Source of the DNA: Aquimarina spinulae
Lineage (GTDB): Bacteria; Bacteroidota; Bacteroidia; Flavobacteriales; Flavobacteriaceae
Direction of reading: 5' to 3'
Length of the DNA: 64,000 nucleotides
NCBI RefSeq assembly: GCF_943373825.1
Contig: NZ_CALSBP010000002.1
Coordinates: 481,001-545,000, forward strand
The notes below the pieces were generated by a model. It did no database searches and was not told where the DNA came from. It saw only the letters and a list, made by a program, of their open reading frames with translations. Of this stretch, positions 40,050-51,170 are shown piece by piece; position 1 is the stretch's first letter, and every line of letters begins with the position of its first letter. The translations under genes were made by a program, and so were the position numbers.

Positions 40050-41498
40050 ATGAGCTCTAACGAAGTTTATGAAAAAGAATTAGCCTTTCAGGCAGACAGA
40101 CGTCGCGCTACAGTAGCATTTATAAAGACTGTAAGCGATCTTTGGTACGACAATTCTATCGAGTTGGTACTTTTCCGCAATCAGTTAATTGATAAAAACG
40201 TAAGTGAAATTATCAATCTGCACGAATATGCTGGTGAGTTTGTACAAAAACCTATTTCAATTTTTGATTCTGTAGAAATTGCACAAGCTATCAAATTAAT
40301 GAATTTACCTCCATCAAAATTAGACATAGGTAAACTTACGTATGAGTATCATTTGGCAAGTGATGAATACGGTTCGATAAATAGCTTTGTGCAAAATAAG
40401 CTAAAAGATGCAAAAACATTCAAACCAATTTCTCCAAAAAATGTAGTCCTTTATGGATTTGGACGAATCGGTCGTTTGGTAGCCAGAGAATTAATGACCA
40501 TTACTGGTAAAGGAAGTCAATTAAGGCTTAGAGCTATAGTAACGAGAGGAGCTATCACTCAAGAAGTATTAGAGAAAAGAGCCTCATTGCTTCGTAGTGA
40601 TTCTGTGCATGGAGATTTTGCTGGTACCGTAGAAACAGACTTAGCTAATAGCGCTTTAATCATAAATGGTACCACTGTAAAAATTATTAGCGCCAATAAT
40701 CCAGAAGATATAGATTACACATCTTACGGCATTCAGGATGCTTTGATCATAGATAACACAGGTGCTTTTAGAGATAAAGAAGCGCTAAGCAGGCACCTGA
40801 CAGCAAAGGGAGCTAGTAAAGTATTACTTACCGCTCCCGGAAAAGGAGTTCCTAATATTGTACACGGAGTTAATCATAAAGAACATGATCCAGACAAAGT
40901 AGATATTTTTTCTGCTGCTTCTTGTACTACCAATGCAATTACCCCAATACTACAAGCTGTAGATGAAAGTTTTGGCGTAGTTAATGGTCACTTAGAAACA
41001 ATACATGCATATACTAATGACCAAAATCTGGTAGATAATATGCATAAAAAATACAGAAGAGGTCGTGCTGCAGCTCTAAATATGGTCATCACAGAAACAG
41101 GAGCAGGAAAAGCAGTTTCTAAAGCGCTTCCAAGTTTTGAAGGAAAATTAACATCTAATGCAATACGAGTTCCTGTACCAAATGGATCATTAGCAATTCT
41201 TAATCTTAATTTAGAAAAAGAAACTTCTAAAGAAAGTATGAATACGGTACTTAAAAAATATGCACTAGAAGGAGATTTGGTAGAGCAAATAAAATATTCA
41301 CTAGATAATGAATTAGTATCTAGCGATATTATTGGTTCTTCTGCACCCTCTATATATGATAGCAATGCTACTATTGTTGATGCAAAAGGAAATAATGCTG
41401 TTTTATATGTATGGTATGATAATGAGTATGGATATAGTCATCAAGTAATTAGACTATCAAAATATATTGCCAAAGTAAGACGTTTTACTTATTATTAG
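40050..41498 (+). CDS. gap: Glyceraldehyde-3-phosphate dehydrogenase, long form
   Basis: Oxidises glyceraldehyde 3-phosphate to 1,3-bisphosphoglycerate, or the reverse. At 482 residues it is about 145 longer than classical GAPDH. The extra part is an N-terminal helical extension (residues 1-130). The Rossmann domain starts at NVVLYGFGRIGRLV (about 131). The catalytic Cys292 is in SAASCTTNAITP, with the histidine in ETIHAYTNDQ. I recall this long form in other flavobacteria. It is monocistronic between two terminators. Confidence 0.93.
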   Translation: MSSNEVYEKELAFQADRRRATVAFIKTVSDLWYDNSIELVLFRNQLIDKNVSEIINLHEYAGEFVQKPISIFDSVEIAQAIKLMNLPPSKLDIGKLTYEYHLASDEYGSINSFVQNKLKDAKTFKPISPKNVVLYGFGRIGRLVARELMTITGKGSQLRLRAIVTRGAITQEVLEKRASLLRSDSVHGDFAGTVETDLANSALIINGTTVKIISANNPEDIDYTSYGIQDALIIDNTGAFRDKEALSRHLTAKGASKVLLTAPGKGVPNIVHGVNHKEHDPDKVDIFSAASCTTNAITPILQAVDESFGVVNGHLETIHAYTNDQNLVDNMHKKYRRGRAAALNMVITETGAGKAVSKALPSFEGKLTSNAIRVPVPNGSLAILNLNLEKETSKESMNTVLKKYALEGDLVEQIKYSLDNELVSSDIIGSSAPSIYDSNATIVDAKGNNAVLYVWYDNEYGYSHQVIRLSKYIAKVRRFTYY

Positions 41499-41850
41499 TA
41501 GCCGTTTTTACTAAAATTTCTAAAGTCGTTATTAATATTAATAACGACTTTTTTTATTGCCATTCTTCAAAAAGAAAAAGTGTCATTTCTAAAACCTGTT
41601 TTAAAAAGATATAAGACTCTAACTACCAATAATCTAGATTCAAAATCATCTCTACGGGAATTCTTGCAAAAAAAACTTTATAATTACTCACAATATCGTA
41701 CATTTATTACCGTTACAGAAGAAATTAATAACCGAAAAGAAACGACATATAAATATTCCCTATACTACAAAGTCATTAGTTATTTTATTCTCTAACTACT
41801 CCACACTATAGGGATACCGTATCTAACCATTAAAAATTAAGAATAACAAT
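41499..41850. other. Intergenic region after gap
   Basis: About 350 bp. It contains the gap terminator (41522-41555). A 71-codon frame with a GTG start at 41580 follows; its product is Lys/Tyr-rich and unlike any family I know, so I do not call it a gene. No other structure is evident. Confidence 0.5.
41522..41555 (+). terminator. Rho-independent terminator after gap
   Basis: A perfect 15-bp inverted repeat without spacer (41522-41536 with 41537-41551, starting AAAGTCGTTATT), so the loop forms from the central AT bases, followed by T to 41555. The A-rich left flank would let it work on the minus strand as well. Confidence 0.88.
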
Positions 41851-42468
41851 ATGAAATTACCACAGTATCTACTAGTTTTAATACTACTTCTATCTTTTTT
41901 TGAAACTACCTATGCACAAGAAGAAAATGCAACAGTTGCTGATGCTTTAAGGCAGGAAAAGATCGAAGGACAATTTGATATGGTGATAAAAAAATCCGGG
42001 AAATTTCAAGAATACAAAGTAGTAAAGCTTATTTGGTTAAACAAACTTAAAAGCAACACTATAGATACAATTAAAACATTAGAATCAAAATTAAATACTA
42101 CCAATCTTAAGATTGATGAGCAAAAATCTACAATAACCGGACTCGAAGAATCACTTGCTAAAACAAATGGTGATCTTACTACCGTTACCAAGGAAAAAGA
42201 TAGTATTAACTTTTTTGGAGCAGCACTAACCAAATCCAGTTACAAAACCATTATGTGGGTTATTATTGGTGTGCTCATCGCTTTACTTAGTTTCTTTATA
42301 TATAAATTCAAAAACAGTAATACAATAACGTTACAAGCCAAAAAGGCATTAACCGAAACTGAAGCAGAGTTTGAGGATCACAGACGAAGAGCTTTGGAAC
42401 GAGAGCAAAAAGTAATGCGTAAGCTTCAGGACGAAATCAATAAACAACGTAAAGCTGGCGCTAAGTAG
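41851..42468 (+). CDS. Membrane protein with coiled coils upstream of trmD
   Basis: A 205-residue protein with a signal peptide (MKLPQYLLVLILLLSFFETTYAQ). A coiled coil follows (about 70-115, ESKLNTTNLKIDEQKSTITG). One membrane helix lies at about 133-151 (TIMWVIIGVLIALLSFFIY), and a charged C-terminal helix of Glu, Arg and Lys (EFEDHRRRALEREQKVMRKL). Homologues next to trmD in flavobacteria are sometimes mislabelled as tRNA methyltransferases because of that position, but nothing in the sequence supports an enzyme. Function unknown. Confidence 0.75.
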   Translation: MKLPQYLLVLILLLSFFETTYAQEENATVADALRQEKIEGQFDMVIKKSGKFQEYKVVKLIWLNKLKSNTIDTIKTLESKLNTTNLKIDEQKSTITGLEESLAKTNGDLTTVTKEKDSINFFGAALTKSSYKTIMWVIIGVLIALLSFFIYKFKNSNTITLQAKKALTETEAEFEDHRRRALEREQKVMRKLQDEINKQRKAGAK

Positions 42469-42534
42469 TTCTAATTTCTAGATTTTCACCATATTCTTTT
42501 GCATCTTTGCACCCACAAATGAATTTAAATAAAG

Positions 42535-43212
42535 ATGCGCATAGATATCATCACCGTAGTACCCGATATACTAAAAAGTCCTTTTGAAGCCTCTATTATG
42601 AAGCGATCAATAGAAAAAGGATTGGTCGAAGTACAGTTTCATAATCTTAGAGATTATACCGATACAAATTATAAACAAGTTGATGATTATCAATTTGGTG
42701 GTGGTGCTGGTATGGTTATGATGATAGAGCCTATCGATAAATGTATTTCCAAATTAAAATCGGAAAGAGATTACGACGAAGTCATCTATATGACTCCGGA
42801 TGGCGAAACTTTAAACCAAGGAATTGCAAACCAATTATCTTTGAAAGGAAATCTAATCATTCTTTGTGGCCATTACAAAGGAGTAGATCAACGTGTAAGA
42901 GATCATTTCATTACCAAAGAAATATCTGTAGGAGATTATGTGCTATCCGGAGGAGAACTAGGTGCGCTAATATTATGTGATACAATCATTAGACTTATTC
43001 CGGGTGTGCTCGGTAACGAAACTTCTGCATTAACCGATTCTTTTCAGGATAACTTATTAGCCCCTCCTATTTATACAAGACCCGCAGAATATAAAGGCTG
43101 GAAAGTACCAGAAGTTCTAACCTCTGGTAATTTTCCTAAAATAGAAACATGGCGAGAAGAACAAGCATATCAAAGAACAAAAGACAGAAGGCCCGATCTG
43201 TTAGATGAGTAA
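42535..43212 (+). CDS. trmD: tRNA (guanosine(37)-N1)-methyltransferase
   Basis: Methylates G37 beside the anticodon using SAM and prevents frameshifting. The 225-residue protein shows the SPOUT trefoil knot: [60 protein letters not shown] and the C-terminal [18 protein letters not shown]. It starts 66 bp after the coiled-coil gene. In many bacteria rplS follows directly; here a YARHG gene lies between. Confidence 0.97.
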   Translation: MRIDIITVVPDILKSPFEASIMKRSIEKGLVEVQFHNLRDYTDTNYKQVDDYQFGGGAGMVMMIEPIDKCISKLKSERDYDEVIYMTPDGETLNQGIANQLSLKGNLIILCGHYKGVDQRVRDHFITKEISVGDYVLSGGELGALILCDTIIRLIPGVLGNETSALTDSFQDNLLAPPIYTRPAEYKGWKVPEVLTSGNFPKIETWREEQAYQRTKDRRPDLLDE

Positions 43213-43307
43213 AACACTATAATATTATTTTAGTTTTCACTGTAAAATGGGTAGTATAACTACTAACTAAACATCACTTTTGTATTAATAAGCTAAAAGC
43301 CTTTATA

Positions 43308-45014
43308 ATGCAAAAAATTATCTTTTTTATACTATTTATGTTTATGACATATCTAGTGCAAGCAGAAGCTTTTCTTCAAATATATCCGAATCAGTTAAAC
43401 TTTAAGAATTATCCAACAATTACAACTACCTGTATTATTAAAGATATGGATGATTGTAAGATGATACCAAAAAACGTTGATCAATTCAATTTTTCTATTA
43501 TAGAAAATGGATTATACATCCCAAAAGTAAACTGCACATTCAAGAAACAAATTGACAACAATCAAGTAATTATAGAGTTATCATACACTAGTTTATCCCC
43601 AATGTATATGCATAGAGATATTACATTCAATCTACATGCAGATAATCATTTTACACACAAAAGAGATAATTATATTTTTTTAAATACCGGAAAAATCGTT
43701 GATAGCGAAATGAAAACAATGCAAATCAACAGACATTTATCCAAATACTCACAACCTACAAATCAAAACAATGTAAAATCAGATTCTTCATTATTCACAG
43801 ACAGGTCTCTGTATGAATGCTCTCTAGAAGAATTACACATTATGCGTAATGAATATTATGCCCAAAAAGGGTATATTTTCAAAAGTGATAAATTAAATAA
43901 CTACTTCAAAACTCAAAAATGGTACACTCCTATTTTTAGAGATCAGAACATCATACAATTTACACAAGAAGAAGCGGCAGAGATCGCATATCTTCAATAT
44001 TATGAACATTTAAAATCTAAAGCAAACCTTACTATTGACTTTATCGAATATTATGATACCGATATGATCAAAAAGATAGGATATAAACATCAACAATCAT
44101 ACGATACGCAGACAAAAGAAGATAAAAAAAAGACCATAAATATTAACAAAACTTATATATCTTATAACGAAAAAGAAAGGCAACCAAAAGAGATCGTATT
44201 CAATAATATCTATCATAGACATGAACAATTTCGGCAATACTATCCAAATGGCAACGTTGAAAAAGAGTTATTTATTCATGATAGAACCAATATTTACGAT
44301 ATAATAGAAAGTGCATATTTTAACACAGGAGGAGAAAAAGGAAAACAATTTCATGGTAAAGGTTTGAATATTCCTGAGCTTGAACATTACAAAAATCGGT
44401 GGTCAATTGATAAATATATTCAAGAAGAAAATAATGACACAAAATATAGTACAATTTATGATCTATATAGTCCTTCAACCCTATCAGAAGAAGAAATGAA
44501 TCACTTTATTCATGATTCGCTAAAAACAAATATTAATGGCGAATATAACATTGAAGATTTGAAGCTTTTGTATGAACTAAAATATCCAAATGCTGAGATA
44601 TTTAGTCCCTCTATAGATGATTATATAAAAGGAGATAATGGAAAATATTTGCACTACCCTCAACTCAACTATACAGACAAAAATTTACTACTAGAAAAAC
44701 ATGATGTATATTTTATATTTGTTTCTAAAAAAAATGAAGTGTACAAACAAAAGTTATATGAGAAAGATGCTGCAAAAACCTCTGATGGATGGATTGTATA
44801 TGATGATAATTATGTAGAAGAAATTAACAAAAAATACAAAGTGCATGATTGGATAACAGAAGATGGATATATAGAACTTTTTCATCCGGATATGGATTTT
44901 GGAAACTATATTATTTTTATGCAGATCACTTTTTCCGAGCATAAAAAAACATTTTATTCAAAAAAACATAGATTAGAATATGTTCCTTTAGGAAAAATAA
45001 CCAATGAAAATTAA
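43308..45014 (+). CDS. Secreted YARHG-domain protein
   Basis: A 568-residue protein with a signal peptide (MQKIIFFILFMFMTYLVQAEA). The YARHG domain is at about 165-230, seen as LEELHIMRNEYYAQKGYIF and FKTQKWYTPIF; this small domain binds cell-wall or surface ligands in other proteins, with no firm role. The N-terminal 130 residues are beta-rich. The rest (about 240-565) is Lys/Tyr/Asp/Asn-rich, of no family I know, and noticeably more AT-rich than the flanking housekeeping genes. It separates trmD from rplS. Confidence 0.72.
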   Translation: MQKIIFFILFMFMTYLVQAEAFLQIYPNQLNFKNYPTITTTCIIKDMDDCKMIPKNVDQFNFSIIENGLYIPKVNCTFKKQIDNNQVIIELSYTSLSPMYMHRDITFNLHADNHFTHKRDNYIFLNTGKIVDSEMKTMQINRHLSKYSQPTNQNNVKSDSSLFTDRSLYECSLEELHIMRNEYYAQKGYIFKSDKLNNYFKTQKWYTPIFRDQNIIQFTQEEAAEIAYLQYYEHLKSKANLTIDFIEYYDTDMIKKIGYKHQQSYDTQTKEDKKKTININKTYISYNEKERQPKEIVFNNIYHRHEQFRQYYPNGNVEKELFIHDRTNIYDIIESAYFNTGGEKGKQFHGKGLNIPELEHYKNRWSIDKYIQEENNDTKYSTIYDLYSPSTLSEEEMNHFIHDSLKTNINGEYNIEDLKLLYELKYPNAEIFSPSIDDYIKGDNGKYLHYPQLNYTDKNLLLEKHDVYFIFVSKKNEVYKQKLYEKDAAKTSDGWIVYDDNYVEEINKKYKVHDWITEDGYIELFHPDMDFGNYIIFMQITFSEHKKTFYSKKHRLEYVPLGKITNEN

Positions 45015-45087
45015 CATATGATTAAATGGTATTGTGCACCTTCTAATGTTTTGAATATAAAAACATTGATAAAGATTTCAAAAACAC

Positions 45088-45117
45088 TTGCAAATCATCA
45101 AATAATACTTATTTTTG
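45088..45117 (+). promoter_or_regulatory. Promoter of rplS
   Basis: TTG at 45088-45090, then 19 bp, then TATTTTTG at 45110-45117, a near-ideal Bacteroidetes housekeeping promoter. Transcription from about 45123 gives a leader of about 67 bases that contains the structured element at 45125-45166. Confidence 0.75.
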
Positions 45118-45124
45118 CACCCTG

Positions 45125-45166
45125 ATTAGATCAACCTCTGGCGAAAATCGCGAATGTTGCTCTAAT
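45125..45166 (+). promoter_or_regulatory. Structured rplS mRNA leader (candidate L19 autoregulatory element)
   Basis: The 42 bases can fold into an outer stem and an inner hairpin. The outer stem pairs ATTAGA (45125-45130) with TCTAAT (45161-45166), and, after one mismatch, CAAC (45132-45135) with GTTG (45156-45159). The inner hairpin is GCGA (45141-45144), loop AAA, TCGC (45148-45151), with a CTCTG/GAAT internal loop. It ends 23 bases before the ATG. Ribosomal protein genes often carry such leaders to sense their own product; that role here is inference. Confidence 0.5.
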
Positions 45167-45189
45167 AAAATCAAGAAACTATATCAAAA

Positions 45190-45540
45190 ATGGAAGATTT
45201 AGTAAAATTCGTTCAAGACGAATTTGTTATAAAAAAAGAGATGTCTGACTTCTCTGCAGGTGACACAATCACTGTTTATTACGAAATTAAAGAAGGAAAC
45301 AAAACACGTACACAGTTCTTTAGAGGAGTTGTAATCCAAAGAAGAGGTTCTGGATCTACTGAAACATTTACAATCAGAAAGATGTCAGGAACTATTGGTG
45401 TAGAACGTATTTTCCCTATAAACTTACCAGCACTTCAAAAAATTGAAGTAAATAAAAGAGGTAAAGTTCGTAGAGCTCGTATATTCTACTTTAGAGGACT
45501 TACCGGTAAAAAAGCACGTATTAGAGAAAAAAGAAGTTAA
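45190..45540 (+). CDS. rplS: 50S ribosomal protein L19
   Basis: A 116-residue large-subunit protein located at the interface with the small subunit. It has the L19 core FSAGDTITVYYEIKEGNKTRTQFFRGVVIQRRGSG (described here in two parts, FSAGDTITVYY and FRGVVIQRRGSG) and the C-terminal signature GKVRRARIFYFRGLTGKKARI. It is transcribed from its own promoter and closed by a strong terminator, so it is apparently a single-gene unit. Confidence 0.97.
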   Translation: MEDLVKFVQDEFVIKKEMSDFSAGDTITVYYEIKEGNKTRTQFFRGVVIQRRGSGSTETFTIRKMSGTIGVERIFPINLPALQKIEVNKRGKVRRARIFYFRGLTGKKARIREKRS

Positions 45541-45561
45541 TTCTTATTTCTTTAACAAATC

Positions 45562-45591
45562 AAAAAGACCGTTAATTAACGGTCTTTTTTT
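45562..45591 (+). terminator. Rho-independent terminator after rplS
   Basis: A perfect palindrome GACCGTTAATTAACGGTC (45567-45584) flanked by A5 and T7, 27 bp after the stop codon. The symmetry allows bidirectional function. Confidence 0.9.
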
Positions 45592-45906
45592 ATGAACAAA
45601 AGTTAATAACATAAGTTCATAAACTGTTGATAATTAATATAATAAGAATTAACAGACCGCAAATCAATTTTCCTTATATTTATAATTAGAATATATATAG
45701 TGCATGATGACACAAGGATTCTTGACTATATATTTAAACAAACGTTCTCTGAACATATTAAGACCAGTTTAGAATTAAAATAAATATAGAACGAAAGTTA
45801 TTTTTTTGAATACATCCTTGAAATCACTTTAAGGGCTTTACTTTAGGATCATTTCAAAATGAAATTCAGAAGAAAAAATTAAGTTTTGACACCTTTTTAA
45901 TTGTAA

Positions 45907-46056
45907 ATGGCATTTGACTATCCGGGTGAAAAACTGAAAAATTGCAAAAGTAATTTAGAAACACAAACACACGTATTAGTCGTAAGAGTAGAAATAAATT
46001 ATACAAATCCTTATTTGACAAATTTAAATCTGCTCAAAATTGAAAATAAGTACTAA
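45907..46056 (+). CDS. Possible 49-residue small protein or gene remnant
   Basis: An uninterrupted frame from ATG to TAA. The product starts MAFDYPGEKLKNCKSN and continues with THVLVVRVEINYTNPYL. The amino acid mix is plausible for a real protein but there is no clear ribosome binding site and no family I recognise. It lies upstream of an otherwise orphan terminator. It could be a small gene, a decayed fragment of a larger one, or chance. Confidence 0.25.
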   Translation: MAFDYPGEKLKNCKSNLETQTHVLVVRVEINYTNPYLTNLNLLKIENKY

Positions 46057-46124
46057 TGTAATAAATAACGAAAGTTTTTATTTAATAGCGGGTAAAACAG
46101 CTAACATTATGATTATTTTCGATG

Positions 46125-46164
46125 AAGCCATATCAAAATATTCGTATTCTTGATATGGCTTTTT
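46125..46164 (+). terminator. Orphan rho-independent terminator
   Basis: A perfect 12-bp stem (AAGCCATATCAA at 46125-46136 with TTGATATGGCTT at 46150-46161), 13-base loop, then TTT. It lies 585 bp after rplS, which already has its own terminator, and 117 bp before the icd promoter. It implies an unannotated transcript from the region before it. Confidence 0.75.
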
Positions 46165-46280
46165 ATTTTGAGAATACCTCTAAAAACAGGTCAAAATTTC
46201 AACATCTTACATTTTTTTCACGATAATATTCAATAAACTACAATTCAATTCTCTCTAATTCAAAACTAACAACACACAGG

Positions 46281-46311
46281 TTGCATTTAGGTGACTAGAT
46301 TTGTATCTTCG
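46281..46311 (+). promoter_or_regulatory. Probable promoter of icd
   Basis: TTG at 46281-46283, 20 bp, then TATCTTCG at 46304-46311, which differs from TAnnTTTG at one base. The mRNA leader would be about 190 bases; I see no stable fold in it. Confidence 0.5.
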
Positions 46312-46444
46312 CGCTCGGAAATCTATGACTACAAATATTGTAAATTCTAATAGTATCAATCCTAAAAAGATCCACCAATATTGTTTGTCTAAGAAAAATT
46401 AAACGACTAATTATTTCCTTACATAAATAGTATAATAAAATTAG

Positions 46445-48733
<2,289 letters not shown>

Positions 48734-48754
48734 TATAAGTAGACTATACCTATC

Positions 48755-48792
48755 AAAAAAGCCTGTGAGATAGTAATTTCACAGGCTTTTTT
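48755..48792 (+). terminator. Rho-independent terminator after icd
   Basis: A6-GCCTGTGA pairs with TCACAGGC-T6 (48755-48768 with 48779-48792), 10-base loop. It ends icd 22 bp after the stop and isolates it from the sigma factor operon. Confidence 0.9.
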
Positions 48793-48845
48793 GTAATACT
48801 CCCCTATTACTTTATCAAAAATATTTATATTAATTTCTCATTACG

Positions 48846-48878
48846 TGCAACCCTTTGGTTTTTAAATTGTCAATGATA
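48846..48878 (+). promoter_or_regulatory. Candidate ECF-type promoter of the sigma factor operon
   Basis: TGCAACC (48846-48852), 16 bp, then GTCAATGATA (from 48869). The AAC and GTC cores fit the general ECF promoter pattern. The same arrangement with the same spacing precedes the outer-membrane protein gene at 51220. It suggests that the sigma factor transcribes its own operon. Confidence 0.6.
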
Positions 48879-48929
48879 ATAACCAAAAGAAAAGTACTTT
48901 TAAAGAAATTTACAATCAAGTAAAACTAG

Positions 48930-49469
48930 TTGGAAACCAATATTCTTTATACGCATAAAGATCTTGTAGAAAAAAGCAAGTCTGGTGATAGGAATTCGCA
49001 ATACCGATTATATGAGCTCTATGTAGATGCTATGTATAATATAAGTATGCGAATGCTAAGCATAAAAGAAGATGCAGAAGATGTCGTACAGGATAGTTTT
49101 GTAGAGGCTTTCAAAAATTTAAAATCTTTTAGATACGAAAGTACTTTTGGTTCCTGGTTAAAGAGAATAGTAATTAATAAAAGTTTAAATCATTTAAAAT
49201 TAAAAAAGATACCAGTTACACCTCTTGACCAACATGAATATCATATTAGTGAAGAAATAATTGCCCCAGTTAAATCTAAAGACATTAACAAAATAAAAAA
49301 GGGGATTAAAACTCTTCCTGATGGATATAGACAGATCTTAAGCCTTTATTTAATCGAAGGATATGATCATATAGAAATTGCAGAGATACTAGGTATTACT
49401 ATTTCGACTTCGAAATCGCAATATCACAGAGCAAAGAAAAAATTAATTGAAATTGTAAATACATTATAG
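48930..49469 (+). CDS. ECF-family RNA polymerase sigma factor
   Basis: A 179-residue alternative sigma factor. Region 2 shows YRLYELYVDAMYNISMRML, EDAEDVVQDSFVEAFKNL and YESTFGSWLKRIVINKSLNHL. Region 4 shows LPDGYRQILSLYLIEGYDHIEIAEILGI, a helix-turn-helix for the -35 element. The start is TTG 48930 (METNILYTHKDL) because no ATG occurs before conserved region 2. An anti-sigma-like gene follows after 4 bp. The matched promoter pair suggests autoregulation. Confidence 0.92.
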   Translation: METNILYTHKDLVEKSKSGDRNSQYRLYELYVDAMYNISMRMLSIKEDAEDVVQDSFVEAFKNLKSFRYESTFGSWLKRIVINKSLNHLKLKKIPVTPLDQHEYHISEEIIAPVKSKDINKIKKGIKTLPDGYRQILSLYLIEGYDHIEIAEILGITISTSKSQYHRAKKKLIEIVNTL

Positions 49470-49473
49470 TACA

Positions 49474-50010
49474 ATGGATGATTTTGAAAAATATATAGCA
49501 GAAAACAAGCATTTATTTGATGAGCATAAAGCAGATAAATCAAAAATCTGGAATGAAATTGAGTCTAACTTAGACACTTCAAAAACAATTCGCCTGTGGA
49601 GGTCTCCTCTAATAAAAATAGCTGCGAGTATTTTAATCCTGATAGGAGCTTTCTCAATAGTAAATCTAGTTGTATCAGGATTTAATAATAACAACCAAAA
49701 TAATATTGTACATCAAGAATTACGAGATATTGACACCTATTATAAGGATCTGGTATCTTTTCAGGTACAACTTGTCAAAAACAATTCAAAATTACAACCT
49801 GAAGACAAAAAGAAATTCTTGTCTTTTATGGATGAATTGGATGAAGAATATAATGCTCTTAAAACAGAAATGGCAAAAAACTTGAACAATGAATACATTT
49901 TAGAAGCCATTGTTAATAATTATAAAAAAAGAATCGAATTGATCGAAAACCTGTTGAAACAGATCAATGATTCTAAAAAATCGAGTGAAAATGAAGGCTA
50001 TATCTTATAA
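49474..50010 (+). CDS. Anti-sigma factor-like single-pass membrane protein
   Basis: A 178-residue protein with a cytoplasmic N-terminal part (about 1-45, DDFEKYIAENKHLFDEHKADK), one membrane helix at about 47-66 (IKIAASILILIGAFSIVNLV) and a helical periplasmic C-terminal part. The arrangement, the ECF sigma gene 4 bp upstream and the overlap with the DUF4097 gene identify it as the probable anti-sigma factor. No zinc-binding HxxxCxxC motif is present, so it is not of the ZAS type. Confidence 0.7.
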   Translation: MDDFEKYIAENKHLFDEHKADKSKIWNEIESNLDTSKTIRLWRSPLIKIAASILILIGAFSIVNLVVSGFNNNNQNNIVHQELRDIDTYYKDLVSFQVQLVKNNSKLQPEDKKKFLSFMDELDEEYNALKTEMAKNLNNEYILEAIVNNYKKRIELIENLLKQINDSKKSSENEGYIL

Positions 50011-51097
50011 ATATCTTTTACTGATGCCCATACTGCTATTTTTTGCAAATGGTATATGGGCACAGGAAAAAGTATCAAAGAAAATTGAAAAAACGTTTCC
50101 GTTAACCAATGCAGGAGAATTACATTTAGAAAATAAATATGGAAATATAACTATTCAAGGATGGGAGAAAAAAATAATAAAAATTGATATTGACATACAG
50201 GTTGTTAAAAAGAAAAAAGAAGATGCACAAGAATTATTAAAACGTATTAATCCTGCAATTAATAATACCGAAGACTTTGTGAGTATTTCTTCTGTAATTG
50301 AAGAAAAGAACACAGGTATGATTTCTAGATTCTTGAATAAAGAACTCTTCAACAAAACAAGTTTTTTTGATTTTGACAAGGGTAATATTCAAATAGATTA
50401 TACTGTCTATTTGCCTTTTAATGCCGAAGTTAATATTATAAACAAATTTGGAGATATCATTATAAGTGAATGGAACGGAAAATTAAAAGCCAATGTACAG
50501 CATGGCGATATGTGGGTAAATAAAGATCTCAATAACGCAAGTATAGAAATGAAATTTGGAAAACTAAAAACCAAATCTATTACTTATGGAAACATACGAT
50601 TTAAAAATGGAGAAATCGATATAGAGTCATCTAATGATCTTAAAATAAATAGTAGCGGTACAATCGTAAAAATTGAAAATGTAGAATCATTAGAAATACA
50701 CTCAAGTAAGGATCAGGTTACCATTCAAAAATTAGGAAGTATTCAAGGTGAACTTATGTTTAGCACTATGAATATAGATGCCGTACACCAAAACATTAAT
50801 CTGGTTACAGAAGTAGCAGATGTTTGGGTATCCAAAATTCACAAAACCAATGCTAATGTAACCATCGATCAGGAATCTTCAGAACTAAGCATCAATGTCT
50901 CAGGAATGTCCATAGATTTTAATGCTTCTCTCGAACAAGGACTGTTAAGAATTCCTAAGTCGTTTACAAATATAAAAACCGATGTGATTGATAAACGAAG
51001 AAAAATCAGAGAAATTAGCGCCACTTATGGTAACAGTAATTTAAAAGGAAAGTTCCATATCACAGGTAGAAAGGGAGTGGTTATATTAAAAGAATGA
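49991..51097 (+). CDS. DUF4097-type secreted beta-repeat protein
   Basis: A 368-residue exported protein. I start it at ATG 49991, giving a signal peptide (MKAISYKYLLLMPILLFFANGIWAQ described as residues 1-25), rather than the in-frame ATG at 49967. The mature part is DUF4097-like, made of short repeated beta strands (LHLENKYGNITIQGW, VNIINKFGDIIISEW, IEMKFGKLKTKSITYGNI) suggesting a beta-helix. It overlaps the anti-sigma gene by 20 bp and probably belongs to the same envelope stress operon. Its function is unknown. Confidence 0.82.
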   Translation: MKAISYKYLLLMPILLFFANGIWAQEKVSKKIEKTFPLTNAGELHLENKYGNITIQGWEKKIIKIDIDIQVVKKKKEDAQELLKRINPAINNTEDFVSISSVIEEKNTGMISRFLNKELFNKTSFFDFDKGNIQIDYTVYLPFNAEVNIINKFGDIIISEWNGKLKANVQHGDMWVNKDLNNASIEMKFGKLKTKSITYGNIRFKNGEIDIESSNDLKINSSGTIVKIENVESLEIHSSKDQVTIQKLGSIQGELMFSTMNIDAVHQNINLVTEVADVWVSKIHKTNANVTIDQESSELSINVSGMSIDFNASLEQGLLRIPKSFTNIKTDVIDKRRKIREISATYGNSNLKGKFHITGRKGVVILKE

Positions 51098-51170
51098 GTA
51101 CACACCTCTCTTTTAATTATCCTAGTGATCATTGATTATGATAAATTTAACAGTATAGAAACGAATTACA

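Noticed and set aside
41580..41795. 71-codon plus-strand frame after the gap terminator
   Set aside because: It starts with GTG, has no ribosome binding site or known family, and lies just after a strong terminator without a visible promoter.
41851..42468. tRNA methyltransferase label for the gene before trmD
   Set aside because: The protein has a signal peptide, a coiled coil and a membrane helix, with no SAM-binding or SPOUT motif.
42502..42510. Promoter box CATCTTTGC before trmD
   Set aside because: It lacks the TA of the -7 element and has no -33 TTG at proper spacing.
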